This document shows positions 20,303-28,762 of a stretch of 64,000 nucleotides of DNA, piece by piece. The first letter of the stretch is position 1; the number at the start of each line of letters is the position of its first letter. Both the position numbers and the translations under genes were made by a program. The stretch is from Emergencia timonensis. GTDB lineage: Bacteria > Bacillota > Clostridia > Peptostreptococcales > Anaerovoracaceae. The stretch lies in contig NZ_FLKM01000004.1 of the NCBI RefSeq assembly GCF_900086585.1, forward strand, positions 1 to 64,000, given 5' to 3'. A model generated the notes under the pieces. That model was not told the DNA's origin and searched no databases. It saw nothing but the letters and a program-made list of their open reading frames with translations.

Positions 20303-22510
20303 CTAAAGCTTTTTTAATGGCGCGATGCCTTTCGCCATCTTCTTCTGACCTGCCGCATCGAAAATAACAGTCAAAGTCTTGCCGTCCTGGTCGATAATCA
20401 GTCCCTCGCCGAATTTTGCGTGGCGCACTTTGTCACCGACAGCAAATTCCTCATCGCCGGCAGACGCGTTGGCTTTTGTCGCCGCCTTAGCATATCGCAG
20501 AGAGTCGTAAGGCTTCGGACTCTCTTTTGCTGCAAATCCATCGAAAGAACCTGTGGAGACGCCCAGGCCGGAGTCTCTGGTCTTTCTCACATAAACTGCA
20601 TCGCCATCGAGCAGACGCTTATCCAATTCTCGCAGGAACTGAGATTCTCTAGTGTATTCAGTACGGCCATACAGCGTCCGCACAGATGCGCTGCAGAGGA
20701 TCAGCGTCTCCTTGGCGCGGGTCATGCCCACATAACAGAGCCTGCGCTCCTCCTCCATCTTGTCACTGCTGTCAAAGGCCTTGTGTCCCGGAAAGAGGCC
20801 GTCCTCCAGTCCCGGCAGGAATACCACAGGAAATTCCAGTCCTTTGGCGCTGTGCATGGTCATCAAAACCACGGCATCCTGGTTGGCATCGTGATTATCG
20901 ACTTCCGCCATCAGCGTGATCTTTTCCATGAACTCTTCAATATTGGGCTTGTCAGCCTGTTCTTCATAATCGTAAATAACCGATTTAAATTCCATCAAGT
21001 TCTCAATACGCCCTTCCGCTTCCACCGTATTGGCATCTTCAAGGGCTTTCATATAACCAGTCTTCACCAGTAAATTATCGTAGATATCCGAAACTCTCAA
21101 ATTGTCTCTCTCATCGCGGCAGAGATTGATGCACTCCACCATGTTTTTGACACCGCTGTAGGCTTTGCCCGGCAAAGTGTCCAGCACCTCTTCATCAGAA
21201 AGGGCCTGCAGCAGACTTTCCCCGCGTACATTGGCATAAGCCTGGATTTTTTCTACCGACTTATCACCCATGCCTCTCTTTGGTTCATTGATAACACGTC
21301 TCAGGGAAAGATCGTCATAAGGGTTGACCACCAGTCTCATGTAGGCCATCATGTCCTTGATTTCTTTTCTGTCATAATAGCGCAGGCCGGAAAGTACCCT
21401 GTAGGGGATGTCCCGCTGCGTCAAGGCCTCTTCAAAATGCCTGGATTGGGCGTTGGTTCTGTAGAGAATGGCAAAGTCGCTGTACTTCTTGTCGCGTCCT
21501 TTCAGCAGGTCAATTTCCTGTGCCACGTACCTGGCTTCGTCTTTCTCCGTATCGGCTCTATAATACTTGATTTTGTCCCCGTCTTCTCTGTCCGTCCACA
21601 GCTTCTTGCCTTTTCTGCCGCGGTTGTTTTCGATGACGGAATGGGCTGCCGCCAAAATATTGCCGACAGACCTGTAGTTCTGTTCCAGCTTAATAACCTT
21701 GGCCTCCGGGAAATCCTTCTCAAAGTCCAGGATATTCCTGATATCGGCACCCCTCCACTGATAAATGCACTGGTCATCGTCACCCACAACACACAGATTA
21801 TGGTGACCTTCCGCCAGCATCTTAATCAGCTTGTACTGGATATGGTTGGTGTCCTGATATTCGTCCACCATGATGTATTGGAATTTTCTCTGATATCTAA
21901 GTAAAATCGCTTCGTCCTGCTCAAAGAGTCTGACCGTGTTCAGCAGCAGGTCGTCAAAGTCCATGGCGTTGTTCTTCTTCAGTTCGTCTTCGTAGGCTTT
22001 GAAGACGCTGTAGATCACCTTAGTCTTATAATTATCCTCTACCGCATCGCGATATTCGTCAGCCGACACCGCTTTTTCCTTATAATCGCTGATAATGCTG
22101 AGAAGGTACGGCGCGCTGAACTCCTTGTCGTTAATCCCCTGCTCTTTGAGGATGTTCTTGACGATGGTCTTCTGATCTGTCCCGTCGTAGATGACAAAAT
22201 TGTGGTCGTAGCCGATGACCTCGCAGTTGTAGCGAAGCATGCGAAGGCACATGGCGTGGAACGTCATGATCCACATGTCGTCACATCTGCCTACCAATTC
22301 TTCCACTCTGCTTCTCATCTCTCCGGCAGCCTTGTTGGTAAAAGTCACCGCCAAAATATGATAGGAAGGAATTCCCTGTTCTATCATATACGCAATACGT
22401 TCCGTCATGGTGCTGGTCTTGCCAGATCCTGCCCCAGCCAGGATCAGAAGCGGCCCCTCCACCTGCATTGCGGCTCTTCTCTGTTTCTCATTCAATCTCT
22501 CTAAGCTCAT
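20303..22510 (-). CDS. pcrA: ATP-dependent DNA helicase PcrA/UvrD
   Basis: A 735-residue superfamily 1A 3'-5' helicase for repair and removal of recombination intermediates. The Q-motif region LNEKQRRAA is followed by Walker A GAGSGKTSTM (residues 26-35), motif Ia TFTNKAAGEM, motif II VDEYQDTN, motif III GDDDQCIYQWRGA, motif IV QNYRS, motif V TMHSAKGLEFP and motif VI YVGMTRAKE. The C-terminal tail carries the small Tudor-like domain of PcrA (VGDKVRHAKFGEG). The start follows GAAATGAATATAG with a weak binding site. Confidence 0.96.
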   Translation of the reverse strand: MSLERLNEKQRRAAMQVEGPLLILAGAGSGKTSTMTERIAYMIEQGIPSYHILAVTFTNKAAGEMRSRVEELVGRCDDMWIMTFHAMCLRMLRYNCEVIGYDHNFVIYDGTDQKTIVKNILKEQGINDKEFSAPYLLSIISDYKEKAVSADEYRDAVEDNYKTKVIYSVFKAYEDELKKNNAMDFDDLLLNTVRLFEQDEAILLRYQRKFQYIMVDEYQDTNHIQYKLIKMLAEGHHNLCVVGDDDQCIYQWRGADIRNILDFEKDFPEAKVIKLEQNYRSVGNILAAAHSVIENNRGRKGKKLWTDREDGDKIKYYRADTEKDEARYVAQEIDLLKGRDKKYSDFAILYRTNAQSRHFEEALTQRDIPYRVLSGLRYYDRKEIKDMMAYMRLVVNPYDDLSLRRVINEPKRGMGDKSVEKIQAYANVRGESLLQALSDEEVLDTLPGKAYSGVKNMVECINLCRDERDNLRVSDIYDNLLVKTGYMKALEDANTVEAEGRIENLMEFKSVIYDYEEQADKPNIEEFMEKITLMAEVDNHDANQDAVVLMTMHSAKGLEFPVVFLPGLEDGLFPGHKAFDSSDKMEEERRLCYVGMTRAKETLILCSASVRTLYGRTEYTRESQFLRELDKRLLDGDAVYVRKTRDSGLGVSTGSFDGFAAKESPKPYDSLRYAKAATKANASAGDEEFAVGDKVRHAKFGEGLIIDQDGKTLTVIFDAAGQKKMAKGIAPLKKL

Positions 22511-22982
22511 CTATATTCATTTCTCCTTCGTCTTTTTCCGCATTCTATTTTAACACAAAATGTGATGGGGTGCTATGACATTCTGCCTTTTGAGGGGAAA
22601 CCGGCAAATCTGCCATAAAAGCTTGGTTTTTGATTATTTCAGGCACTTCTTTGAAAAATCAAGCCTATATTTCAACAAATTTACCAAAAAAAGTAAATAA
22701 ACGCAATAGTATAGAAAGATATATCATAATTATATTTTGTAAAAAATGAGAGATTTGAGCAGAATTGAGTTCAGTGATTGCCTTTTTGCTGCCTGGGGAG
22801 TCTGAAAAAAACTGAAATCTGCCATAAAAACCTCTAAATTACGAATTTCGGGCACTTTTGGATGATAGCAAGATGCCAAGATACAGCATGGCCAGTTGTA
22901 TCTCCTTAAAATACAACGATTCTAAGATAAAAAAAGAGCCGCCAATCTAACGGCAGGCAGCCCCTTTTCGCTTATTGATGTA
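22511..22982. other. Intergenic region with a repeated 45-bp motif and a terminator
   Basis: No gene is seen. The pattern AAATCTGCCATAAAA, 21 bases, GGCACTT occurs at about 22606-22648 and again at 22815-22857 with the same spacing. At 22932-22968 a GC-rich stem followed by T-run on the minus strand terminates the Bax-inhibitor-like gene. The repeat may be a small structured element. Confidence 0.5.
22932..22968 (-). terminator. Intrinsic terminator of the Bax-inhibitor-1-like gene
   Basis: On the minus strand GGGGCTGCC pairs with GGCGGCTC and is followed by TTTTTTT. Confidence 0.75.
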
Positions 22983-23693
22983 TTACTTCTTAGCCCTTCC
23001 CAAGAGACGCAGCAGATACAGGAACAGGTTGATGAAGTCCAGGTATAGCTGCAGGGCAGAGAATATGGACGCCCGTGCCAGCATTGCCTGATCACCCTGA
23101 TAGCAGTTGTAATAGGTGCGAATCTTCTGGGTGTCATAGGCCGTGAAACCTAAGAATACTGCAATACCGACCAGACACACAATCCTGTCAAAATCTCCCA
23201 AATCCAGGAACAAGGATAGAAGTCCGCAGGCGATCAGGAAAAGCAAACCGCTTATCAAAATAGGACGCATACGAGAGAGGTCCTTCTTGGTGACATGTCC
23301 GTACACCGCCATGATGCCAAAGTACGCCGCCGTCATCGCAAAGATCAGAATCAGGCGCATCATCTCGTACATCAGGAAATAGGCGGAGAACACCACGCCG
23401 TTCAGCACCGCATAAACGAAGAAGAGCACCCGTGCCGTACTCACCTGCAGCTTCTGAATGCGGGCCGAAAGAATCAAAACGACTGCAAGTTCCGCCACCA
23501 GCAGCACAATCTGCACATAAGGAATCGCGAAGATAAAGATGATGGCTCCTGTATAATAGCCAAAGAATGCCACGGCAAAGGTGGTCAGAAGGCCCAGAAA
23601 CATCCACTGAAAGGTCTTGGTGGTATAAGCTCCCACACTGTCTCCCATATTTTCTTCATATCGCTTGTCATAATCAAATTCATTTTCACGCAT
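22983..23693 (-). CDS. Bax inhibitor-1/YccA family membrane protein
   Basis: A 236-residue integral membrane protein with seven predicted helices. The family features are the N-terminal TFQWMFLGLLTTF, the central helical pairs and the C-terminal GFTAYDTQKIRTYY followed by ALQLYLDFINLFLYLLRLLG, which is the strongest signature. Bacterial members (YetJ, YccA) form pH-sensitive calcium leak channels or modulate FtsH. It is a single gene with its own terminator. Confidence 0.93.
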   Translation of the reverse strand: MRENEFDYDKRYEENMGDSVGAYTTKTFQWMFLGLLTTFAVAFFGYYTGAIIFIFAIPYVQIVLLVAELAVVLILSARIQKLQVSTARVLFFVYAVLNGVVFSAYFLMYEMMRLILIFAMTAAYFGIMAVYGHVTKKDLSRMRPILISGLLFLIACGLLSLFLDLGDFDRIVCLVGIAVFLGFTAYDTQKIRTYYNCYQGDQAMLARASIFSALQLYLDFINLFLYLLRLLGRAKK

Positions 23694-24029
23694 AGTTATT
23701 ATACCTCCATTTTGGTCAGTATATCATATTTTGTCCACACTGTCCATTGCCAGCTGGCTGCAGATCGTATCAAGTTGCTATGCCCCTATTTGTTGATAAA
23801 GTTCCGCTGAAGTTTTCCCTAATCATACCATACGTTTAACCTCTTTCCCTAAGTAAGTGTAATGAAAGTACTTCAGATTAACAGAATGAGAATGGCAAAC
23901 TACAAGAACAAATTCAGAGAACAATGAAAAGCCGTGAAGTGCCCTTTACTCTTAAATCTTTCTAGCAAGAGGCGGAGGGAAACCGATTTTTAACGCTCTC
24001 CCTCCGCCAATAGTATGTCGGAGTTTTAT
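23694..24029. other. Intergenic region with the terminator of brnQ
   Basis: No gene is seen. At about 23969-24008 GGCGGAGGGA pairs with TCCCTCCGCC across an 18-base loop; this is probably the transcription end of brnQ, although its T-run is poor. Confidence 0.5.
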
Positions 24030-25403
24030 TTATACTGCGGCATTTTGCTCATCCTCTGCCAGCATTCTATCCATCTCGTCCACAATACTTTCTTTCCCGA
24101 GAGCTTTCCACAGAATACCGCCTGCAATGCCGCCTACAATGGCTGGAACAAGCCACGGAAATCCGGACTCAGCCAGAGGGATTGCCGCAACGAGGTTATC
24201 AATGGCGCTGATGCGCAAAGAGATCAGGCCATTTGTAACAGCTACGGAATACGCACGATAGAGTCCAAAAACCAAAGCCATCAGAATGGACCCCTTCCAT
24301 ACTCCGTCATTTGGAATTAATTTCTTACAAACACCGAGAACGGTCAGCGTCATATACATTGGGAATAAGAAGTTAAACAGCGGCCCTGAAAGCCGGATGA
24401 TAAAGCTTACTCCAGTCGATGCAACCAGCATAATCGCAATAGAAAGGGCCAGGGCAGCGATTCGATATGGAATCTTATCTTTTGACAGCATGTTAATCCA
24501 ATCTGCTGCTGTAGCAATCATGCCTGCGGCGGTTGTAAAGCAAGCAAAAATGATTGCCAGAGAAAGAACCACAATGCCTCCATATCCAGCCAGTCTTCTG
24601 ACTAATCCGACAAGCAGAACGGTATTTTCCGTGTCAGGGGCAAAGTATTTTGTGCCTGTAGCGCCGAGATAACAGAGGCCGGCATAGATGACGAACAGGA
24701 GGACAAAAGCGACCGCGATTACCCGAAATAGAATCTTTTTCTGCTCTCTGCCCGGTTTATAGCCTTTTGCATTCAGGGTGGTAATAAAGATGCCTGCGCA
24801 GACAATACCCGTTCCAACATCTCCTGTATTAATTGCAGTCAAAAACGCGTTGGTAAAAGGACTGTCTGTCACGCCTCCCGAAGGTCTTCCCAGGGGGTTG
24901 ATGATTGTCAGAACCACAATAATCAGCAAGCAGATTAAAAGGGCCGGCGTGATAAATTTACCAATATTGTCCATGACGCTGGATTTACTGCTGGCAATCA
25001 AAAACGCGATGCCGAAGAAAATCAGAAGAAAAATCCACTTTGAAATAGGAGGTAATTCGGGCAGAATACCCATAAGTCCGATTTCGTATGCTACACCGCC
25101 GCACCTTGGAATAGTTCCAAAGGTTACGGCCATAACGCCCACTACCATGCAGAGTATGTGAAGCTTAGCATGTACGTGAGAAGTAATGTCCTGAATCTTT
25201 GTGCCCGTGTTGCCCACTGCGGCTACAGCCAGCATCGGAAATAAAATGCCGGAAAGGGCAAGCCCTATAGCCGCAGGGATTACTTTTGCACCGGACACGA
25301 GACCGATCTGCGGCGGGAACACCAGATTTCCAGCTCCAAAAAATACGGCAAACATGGCGAAGCCAACTACCAGACTGTCTTTTAAAACTTTCTTATCGTT
25401 CAT
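24030..25403 (-). CDS. brnQ: Branched-chain amino acid:cation symporter BrnQ
   Basis: A 457-residue carrier of the LIVCS family, taking up Leu, Ile and Val with Na+ or H+. The N-terminal GFAMFAVFFGAGNLVFPPQIG motif region is diagnostic, and twelve hydrophobic segments follow. The start at 25403 is taken because AAGGA stands eight bases before it; an ATG three codons upstream overlaps that site. It is a single gene. A 32-bp perfect A/T palindrome lies about 150 bases upstream. I saw no T-box or other amino-acid riboswitch. Confidence 0.95.
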   Translation of the reverse strand: MNDKKVLKDSLVVGFAMFAVFFGAGNLVFPPQIGLVSGAKVIPAAIGLALSGILFPMLAVAAVGNTGTKIQDITSHVHAKLHILCMVVGVMAVTFGTIPRCGGVAYEIGLMGILPELPPISKWIFLLIFFGIAFLIASSKSSVMDNIGKFITPALLICLLIIVVLTIINPLGRPSGGVTDSPFTNAFLTAINTGDVGTGIVCAGIFITTLNAKGYKPGREQKKILFRVIAVAFVLLFVIYAGLCYLGATGTKYFAPDTENTVLLVGLVRRLAGYGGIVVLSLAIIFACFTTAAGMIATAADWINMLSKDKIPYRIAALALSIAIMLVASTGVSFIIRLSGPLFNFLFPMYMTLTVLGVCKKLIPNDGVWKGSILMALVFGLYRAYSVAVTNGLISLRISAIDNLVAAIPLAESGFPWLVPAIVGGIAGGILWKALGKESIVDEMDRMLAEDEQNAAV

Positions 25404-25552
25404 CGTTATCATTCCTTTCTTGATTTATATGACTCTCAAATAAGTGCGTTTCTCAATAAAAACGCAAAAGTTATGCCAAAGCTAAAAGTGTCGGCGCAAA
25501 AACACTTTCAGGATATTTTTCATATATTTTCAAAAATTCAAATAATAAAATT

Positions 25553-25584
25553 TTTATAATATAAAATTAATTTTATATTATAAA
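25553..25584. repeat. 32-bp perfect A/T palindrome
   Basis: It starts TTTATAATATAAAATT and reads the same on both strands over all 32 bases. It lies between the convergent-side end of the isomerase gene and the upstream region of brnQ. It may be an operator, or part of an AT-rich promoter element. Confidence 0.8.
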
Positions 25585-25599
25585 GAAATTCTCGAGATG

Positions 25600-25636
25600 C
25601 AAAAAGCCGTCCTAATGGATTCAAACCATCAGGACG
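25600..25636 (-). terminator. Intrinsic terminator of the isomerase-like gene
   Basis: On the minus strand GCCGTCCTGATGG pairs with CCATTAGGACGGC, followed by TTTTTGC. Confidence 0.9.
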
Positions 25637-25656
25637 GCATCTCGCCGTATATTCGT

Positions 25657-26418
25657 TTAAAAAGTGCTTGTCATCCACTCTGCGCTGGATGCACAGGTGC
25701 GACTCTCTATGGTCATGGTTACATCTGGTCTGCAATAGGTTTTGATGCTTGAGAGAACGGCCCGCATATCCATCGTCCCAACGTCCAATGGACCATGAAG
25801 ATCCTCTTTGCCATTGTTGTTGTGAAGGTGCAGATGGCCGATCATCGGCCCCAGAATGCGAATCCAGTCGTGGATATCGAAGTCCTCGCACGTAACCGCA
25901 TTGGCATGTCCCACATCCAGACAGAGCTGAATCCGGGGATCGTCTAAGTCTTCGATGATTTCTTTTATCATCAGCGGCTCCTCCTCAAACACGTTCTCTA
26001 TATAAATGATAAAATCCGCAGGCTTGTCTTTCATAAATTCTTTCCAGAAGTAATGGGATTTTTCCTTGTGCCATTCCTTGAAGTATAGCAAAGGCATGTG
26101 TCCCGAGTGAACGACCATTTTCTTGATCCCCAGTTTCTCAGCCACAGCGTGGGCTTCGTTCAGCCTGGTCAGCCCCAGCTCCACAGCTCTGTGGTCAATG
26201 GAGGCAGGAATGATCTCGGTAAAAGGTCCGTGGATGATAGCCTTGTCAGCTCCAGAGGCTGTAATCTCTCGCTTCATCTCTTCCATGGTGTCTCTGACTT
26301 TCTCTGGGTCCAGGTTTTCTGAAATACATAAATCGTTGAGCTCAATATTAAAGCCATTCTCACGAATCACATCTATCGCATTCTCTGAAAAGGTGGCCAC
26401 ATATATCTGATCTTTCAT
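25657..26418 (-). CDS. TIM-barrel sugar phosphate isomerase/epimerase family protein
   Basis: A 253-residue protein of the xylose-isomerase-like TIM barrel superfamily (AP endonuclease 2 family). Metal-binding motifs are visible: KMVVHSGHMP, IENVFEE, LCLDVGHANA, HLHNNNG and a C-terminal IESR. The start at 26418 follows GAAAGGAAGCAT. It lies downstream of cobalamin riboswitch 1, but a terminator-like hairpin (26471-26500) stands between them, so B12 control is uncertain. The substrate cannot be predicted. Confidence 0.85.
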   Translation of the reverse strand: MKDQIYVATFSENAIDVIRENGFNIELNDLCISENLDPEKVRDTMEEMKREITASGADKAIIHGPFTEIIPASIDHRAVELGLTRLNEAHAVAEKLGIKKMVVHSGHMPLLYFKEWHKEKSHYFWKEFMKDKPADFIIYIENVFEEEPLMIKEIIEDLDDPRIQLCLDVGHANAVTCEDFDIHDWIRILGPMIGHLHLHNNNGKEDLHGPLDVGTMDMRAVLSSIKTYCRPDVTMTIESRTCASSAEWMTSTF

Positions 26419-26470
26419 ATGCTTCCTTTCTGTGCCGCGGAAGAAATAATTTCCCTCTGACAAAAAATGA

Positions 26471-26500
26471 TTTGAGGCAGGGTGACGAATCCTGCCTCAA
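26471..26500 (-). terminator. Terminator-like hairpin between riboswitch 1 and the isomerase gene
   Basis: On the minus strand TTGAGGCAGG pairs perfectly with CCTGCCTCAA, followed after a few bases by TTTTTTG. It would end a short riboswitch-1 transcript before the isomerase gene. Confidence 0.75.
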
Positions 26501-26671
26501 TTATGAAAAAAGAATGAAAAGCTCGGTTATCCGTCCACCTATAAAAAACGTAGAAATGGCGGAATCAAAGATTCCTATTTCCACATGTCGCCTGCAAGGG
26601 ACAACTCTTCGCAAGGTACGTTCTTTGAAACATACGGAAATCCGTCCTTCGGACGATATTTCCTATGTTAT
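26501..26671 (-). other. Short unexplained transcribed region below riboswitch 1
   Basis: This stretch is bounded upstream by the riboswitch terminator and downstream by a second terminator. It contains an imperfect hairpin (GGAAATATCGTCC / GGACGGATTTCC, 26636-26663). Open frames present (22 and about 37 codons) lack ribosome binding sites. It could encode a small RNA, a degenerate gene or a dispersed repeat. Confidence 0.35.
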
Positions 26672-26920
26672 AAAAAAGGACTGTGGATAACCCACAGCCC
26701 GTATTTGCTGTTCTTGCAACTCTCTAGTCCAGTTCACCGCCGGAATAGAAATAATTTTATGCAGGTCTCCTGGCTCTGGGATCGTCGCTTCATCTGCCTT
26801 CCCAGATAATCCAGTGGCATATGAGATGAAACTCCTCCATTACAGTGGCGGGACCGCACAGGCATCTAACCTGTTTCCCTCTTAGCCTTTTATCCATACA
26901 GATAAAAGGAACATAAAATT
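26672..26920 (-). promoter_or_regulatory. Cobalamin riboswitch 1 with intrinsic terminator
   Basis: The minus strand has the conserved core: ACCTGTGCGGTCCCGCCACTG region, the B12 box AGCCAGGAGACCTGC, and a closing stem of AATTTTATG with CATAAAATT. The expression platform has AAATACGGGCTGTGG pairing with CCACAGTCC followed by TTTTTT (26672-26700). B12 binding is expected to favour termination. Confidence 0.93.
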
Positions 26921-26938
26921 GTATTGATTTACTATTTC

Positions 26939-26967
26939 ATTATATTGCAGATTGTCCCCAAAGTCAA
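26939..26967 (-). promoter_or_regulatory. Promoter of riboswitch 1
   Basis: On the minus strand TTGACT (26962-26967) and TATAAT (26939-26944), 17 bases apart. The -35 box overlaps the end of the Cys-rich gene. Confidence 0.75.
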
Positions 26968-27530
26968 ACCTTTTCGCGCAGAGTTTTATGGAATTCCATC
27001 AGTTTTTCCATCATGTGATCGTAGTTCTCTCTCTTATGCGGGACCATGCAGCCGCTGCAGTCTTTGACGCCGTTATCCAGATAGAGGAAGTTGCCGCCGC
27101 AGTCCCTGCCCATGGCATAAAGCGGGCAATAGCAGAAAATACAGTTATAATTTTCTTCATCTACTGTTCTGTGACAGGGAAAGTACTCGCAGCTTTTGTG
27201 ACTAAAAAATTTGTATTCCGACGCGTCTTCACAGAACCCCTTATCATTGATTCCGTATAAGCAGTAGCACTCGTAGCTCTCCCCCATATAGATCCAAACA
27301 TTTTCCCCCATTTCGATGTGTTCATCAAAGACCAAATCCGGAATAAAGAGCTTGATTGACGTTCTTTTCTTCCCCTTTAGAACGAGTCCTTCTTTCGTGG
27401 GATATGCGTCAAACTCTTCAATTTTCTGTCTCAGATTTTCGATTCCAGTCTCTTTGGAGAAGTTGTCAACAAATTCGTCGACATTTGCATAGATCACATT
27501 GTTGGGATTCTTAAACCAACTCAGATTCAT
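26964..27530 (-). CDS. Cysteine-rich small-domain protein under cobalamin riboswitch control
   Basis: A 188-residue protein. The C-terminal half is the 'cysteine-rich small domain' (zf-like family), with KFFSHKSCEYFPCH, NCIFCYCPLYAMG, DCGGNF and DCSGCMVPH; about ten Cys and several His could bind metal clusters. This domain is known to occur with corrinoid biosynthesis genes in anaerobes. The N-terminal 90 residues are not recognised. The start at 27530 follows GAAAGGAGATTACATATT. A longer in-frame reading would run through riboswitch 2 and is rejected. Riboswitch 2 ends directly at its ribosome binding site, so B12-repressed expression is expected. Confidence 0.85.
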   Translation of the reverse strand: MNLSWFKNPNNVIYANVDEFVDNFSKETGIENLRQKIEEFDAYPTKEGLVLKGKKRTSIKLFIPDLVFDEHIEMGENVWIYMGESYECYCLYGINDKGFCEDASEYKFFSHKSCEYFPCHRTVDEENYNCIFCYCPLYAMGRDCGGNFLYLDNGVKDCSGCMVPHKRENYDHMMEKLMEFHKTLREKV

Positions 27531-27548
27531 AATATGTAATCTCCTTTC

Positions 27549-27794
27549 AAAAAAAAGACTGCAGCCAAGGCCACAGTCCGTATTATACTGATCATCGATT
27601 TTCCTAATCGGTTCTCCGCCGCAAGGAAACATTCTATGCAGGTCTCCTGGCTCTGGAATCTGCGTCTCATCCGCCTTCCCAGTGATAACCAGTGGCATAT
27701 ACGATGAAACTCCTCCATTACAGTGGCGGGACCGCGCAGGATTTACACCTGCTTCCCTCTTAGCTTCTCCAAGGCGGAGAAGAACATAGAACGC
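27549..27794 (-). promoter_or_regulatory. Cobalamin riboswitch 2 with intrinsic terminator
   Basis: Minus strand: core with GGTCCCGCCACTG, B12 box AGCCAGGAGACCTGC and a closing stem using CGTTCTATG / CATAGAAT-like arms. The terminator GACTGTGGCC / GGCTGCAGTC is followed by eight or nine T and abuts the GAAAGGAG site of the Cys-rich gene. Confidence 0.94.
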
Positions 27795-27818
27795 AACTAT
27801 TCAGTTCTTACAGAGATT

Positions 27819-27847
27819 AGTATATCAGTATCAAAAATTCTTGTCAA
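27819..27847 (-). promoter_or_regulatory. Promoter of riboswitch 2
   Basis: On the minus strand TTGACA (27842-27847) and TATACT (27819-27824), 17 bases apart, about 25 bases before the aptamer. Confidence 0.8.
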
Positions 27848-27955
27848 TATGCTCCGATAAAAGATTCGTCATGCTGTGCGCGCATCTCCATGTGTTTATC
27901 GTTTGTTCTGTTCAATCCTCCAGGGAAATAATGAAATACGCACAATGTGTGGTAA

Positions 27956-28597
27956 TTATCGAATTTCTATGACCGATCTGCTGCCAAAGTCCATTATCTC
28001 TCCCAAATCAAACTCTAGCTTCTGCTTAAATACCGGACCGTCTACAGCAATCGTATGATACTCCCCATTTTCACCGCATAAGTCGATTCCATGTGCAGCC
28101 ATGACTTCCGCAGTTTCATCACTTAAGGCTTTACCCAAAAGTTCTTTGGGCAGCAATTGATTATTCACAGACTTGATGATGCAGCAGAATCCCTTATCAA
28201 TAATTTCTTTGACGACTGCGCTGCGGCCTTGCTGCCAAAGGGGAAATTCCGCTTTGATTCCTGCATTTTCACAGCGCGCCTCACACCACTGCCGGTTATT
28301 CTCGATGTCGATATCTCCGAACCCTGCGATTTCTGCGCCTCGTTTTTTGGCCTCTGCCAATCCTTTTTCAAAGGCTATGTGATATTCCTCTCCCTTTGAT
28401 GGACACAATATCAAGGGAATGTCCAAGGCTTTTGAAAACTTGTCCAAAAGCTTGTAGTCGGCACCGTGGAACCAGGATCGATCCAGTTCCTCGTTGACCA
28501 TGACCAAAAGGCCCACAGGTTCGTTGCCCGCCTCTATTAACTTGTACAAAGCAAGGGTGCTGTCCTTGCCGCAGCTGTATGACATTACAAATTTCAT
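27956..28597 (-). CDS. Dph6-related PP-loop ATP pyrophosphatase
   Basis: A 213-residue protein of the ATP_bind_4 family (COG2102, diphthine-ammonia ligase-like). The PP-loop variant YSCGKDSTLALYKL stands at the N terminus; EIAGFGDI and SVNNQLLPKELLGK belong to the rest of the fold, and the C-terminal GENGEYHT motif is characteristic. Bacteria lack diphthamide, so the substrate must differ; bacterial members are often found near B12 genes, and the place between riboswitch-controlled genes fits a corrinoid link, but this is inference. The start at 28597 follows GGAGAGATTTGGAAG. Confidence 0.85.
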   Translation of the reverse strand: MKFVMSYSCGKDSTLALYKLIEAGNEPVGLLVMVNEELDRSWFHGADYKLLDKFSKALDIPLILCPSKGEEYHIAFEKGLAEAKKRGAEIAGFGDIDIENNRQWCEARCENAGIKAEFPLWQQGRSAVVKEIIDKGFCCIIKSVNNQLLPKELLGKALSDETAEVMAAHGIDLCGENGEYHTIAVDGPVFKQKLEFDLGEIMDFGSRSVIEIR

Positions 28598-28720
28598 CTT
28601 CCAAATCTCTCCGTTCCTGACTGCTTTTCTTTCAAGTATATCAGCAGCAAAAAAACTGGTCAAGGGATTTCATTTTTTTAAATTCTAATATCACCGTTGA
28701 GGTATCTTATGTTATAAAAA

Positions 28721-28754
28721 TGAGAGACAGTCCGATAGTCTGTCTCTCGTTTTA
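28721..28754 (-). terminator. Intrinsic terminator of the 1545-residue surface protein gene
   Basis: On the minus strand GAGAGACAG pairs with CTGTCTCTC, followed by ATTTTTAT; A-run on the other side. Confidence 0.85.
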
Positions 28755-28762
28755 AACAATTG

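Noticed and set aside
25404..25552. T-box or amino-acid riboswitch for brnQ
   Set aside because: No T-box motif or specifier-loop arrangement is visible; only small hairpins.
26574..26632. A 22-codon frame below riboswitch 1 as a leader peptide
   Set aside because: It has no ribosome binding site and no coding signature.
27531..27698. N-terminal extension of the Cys-rich protein
   Set aside because: It would be translated from inside the cobalamin riboswitch and its terminator; the ATG at 27530 has a strong ribosome binding site.
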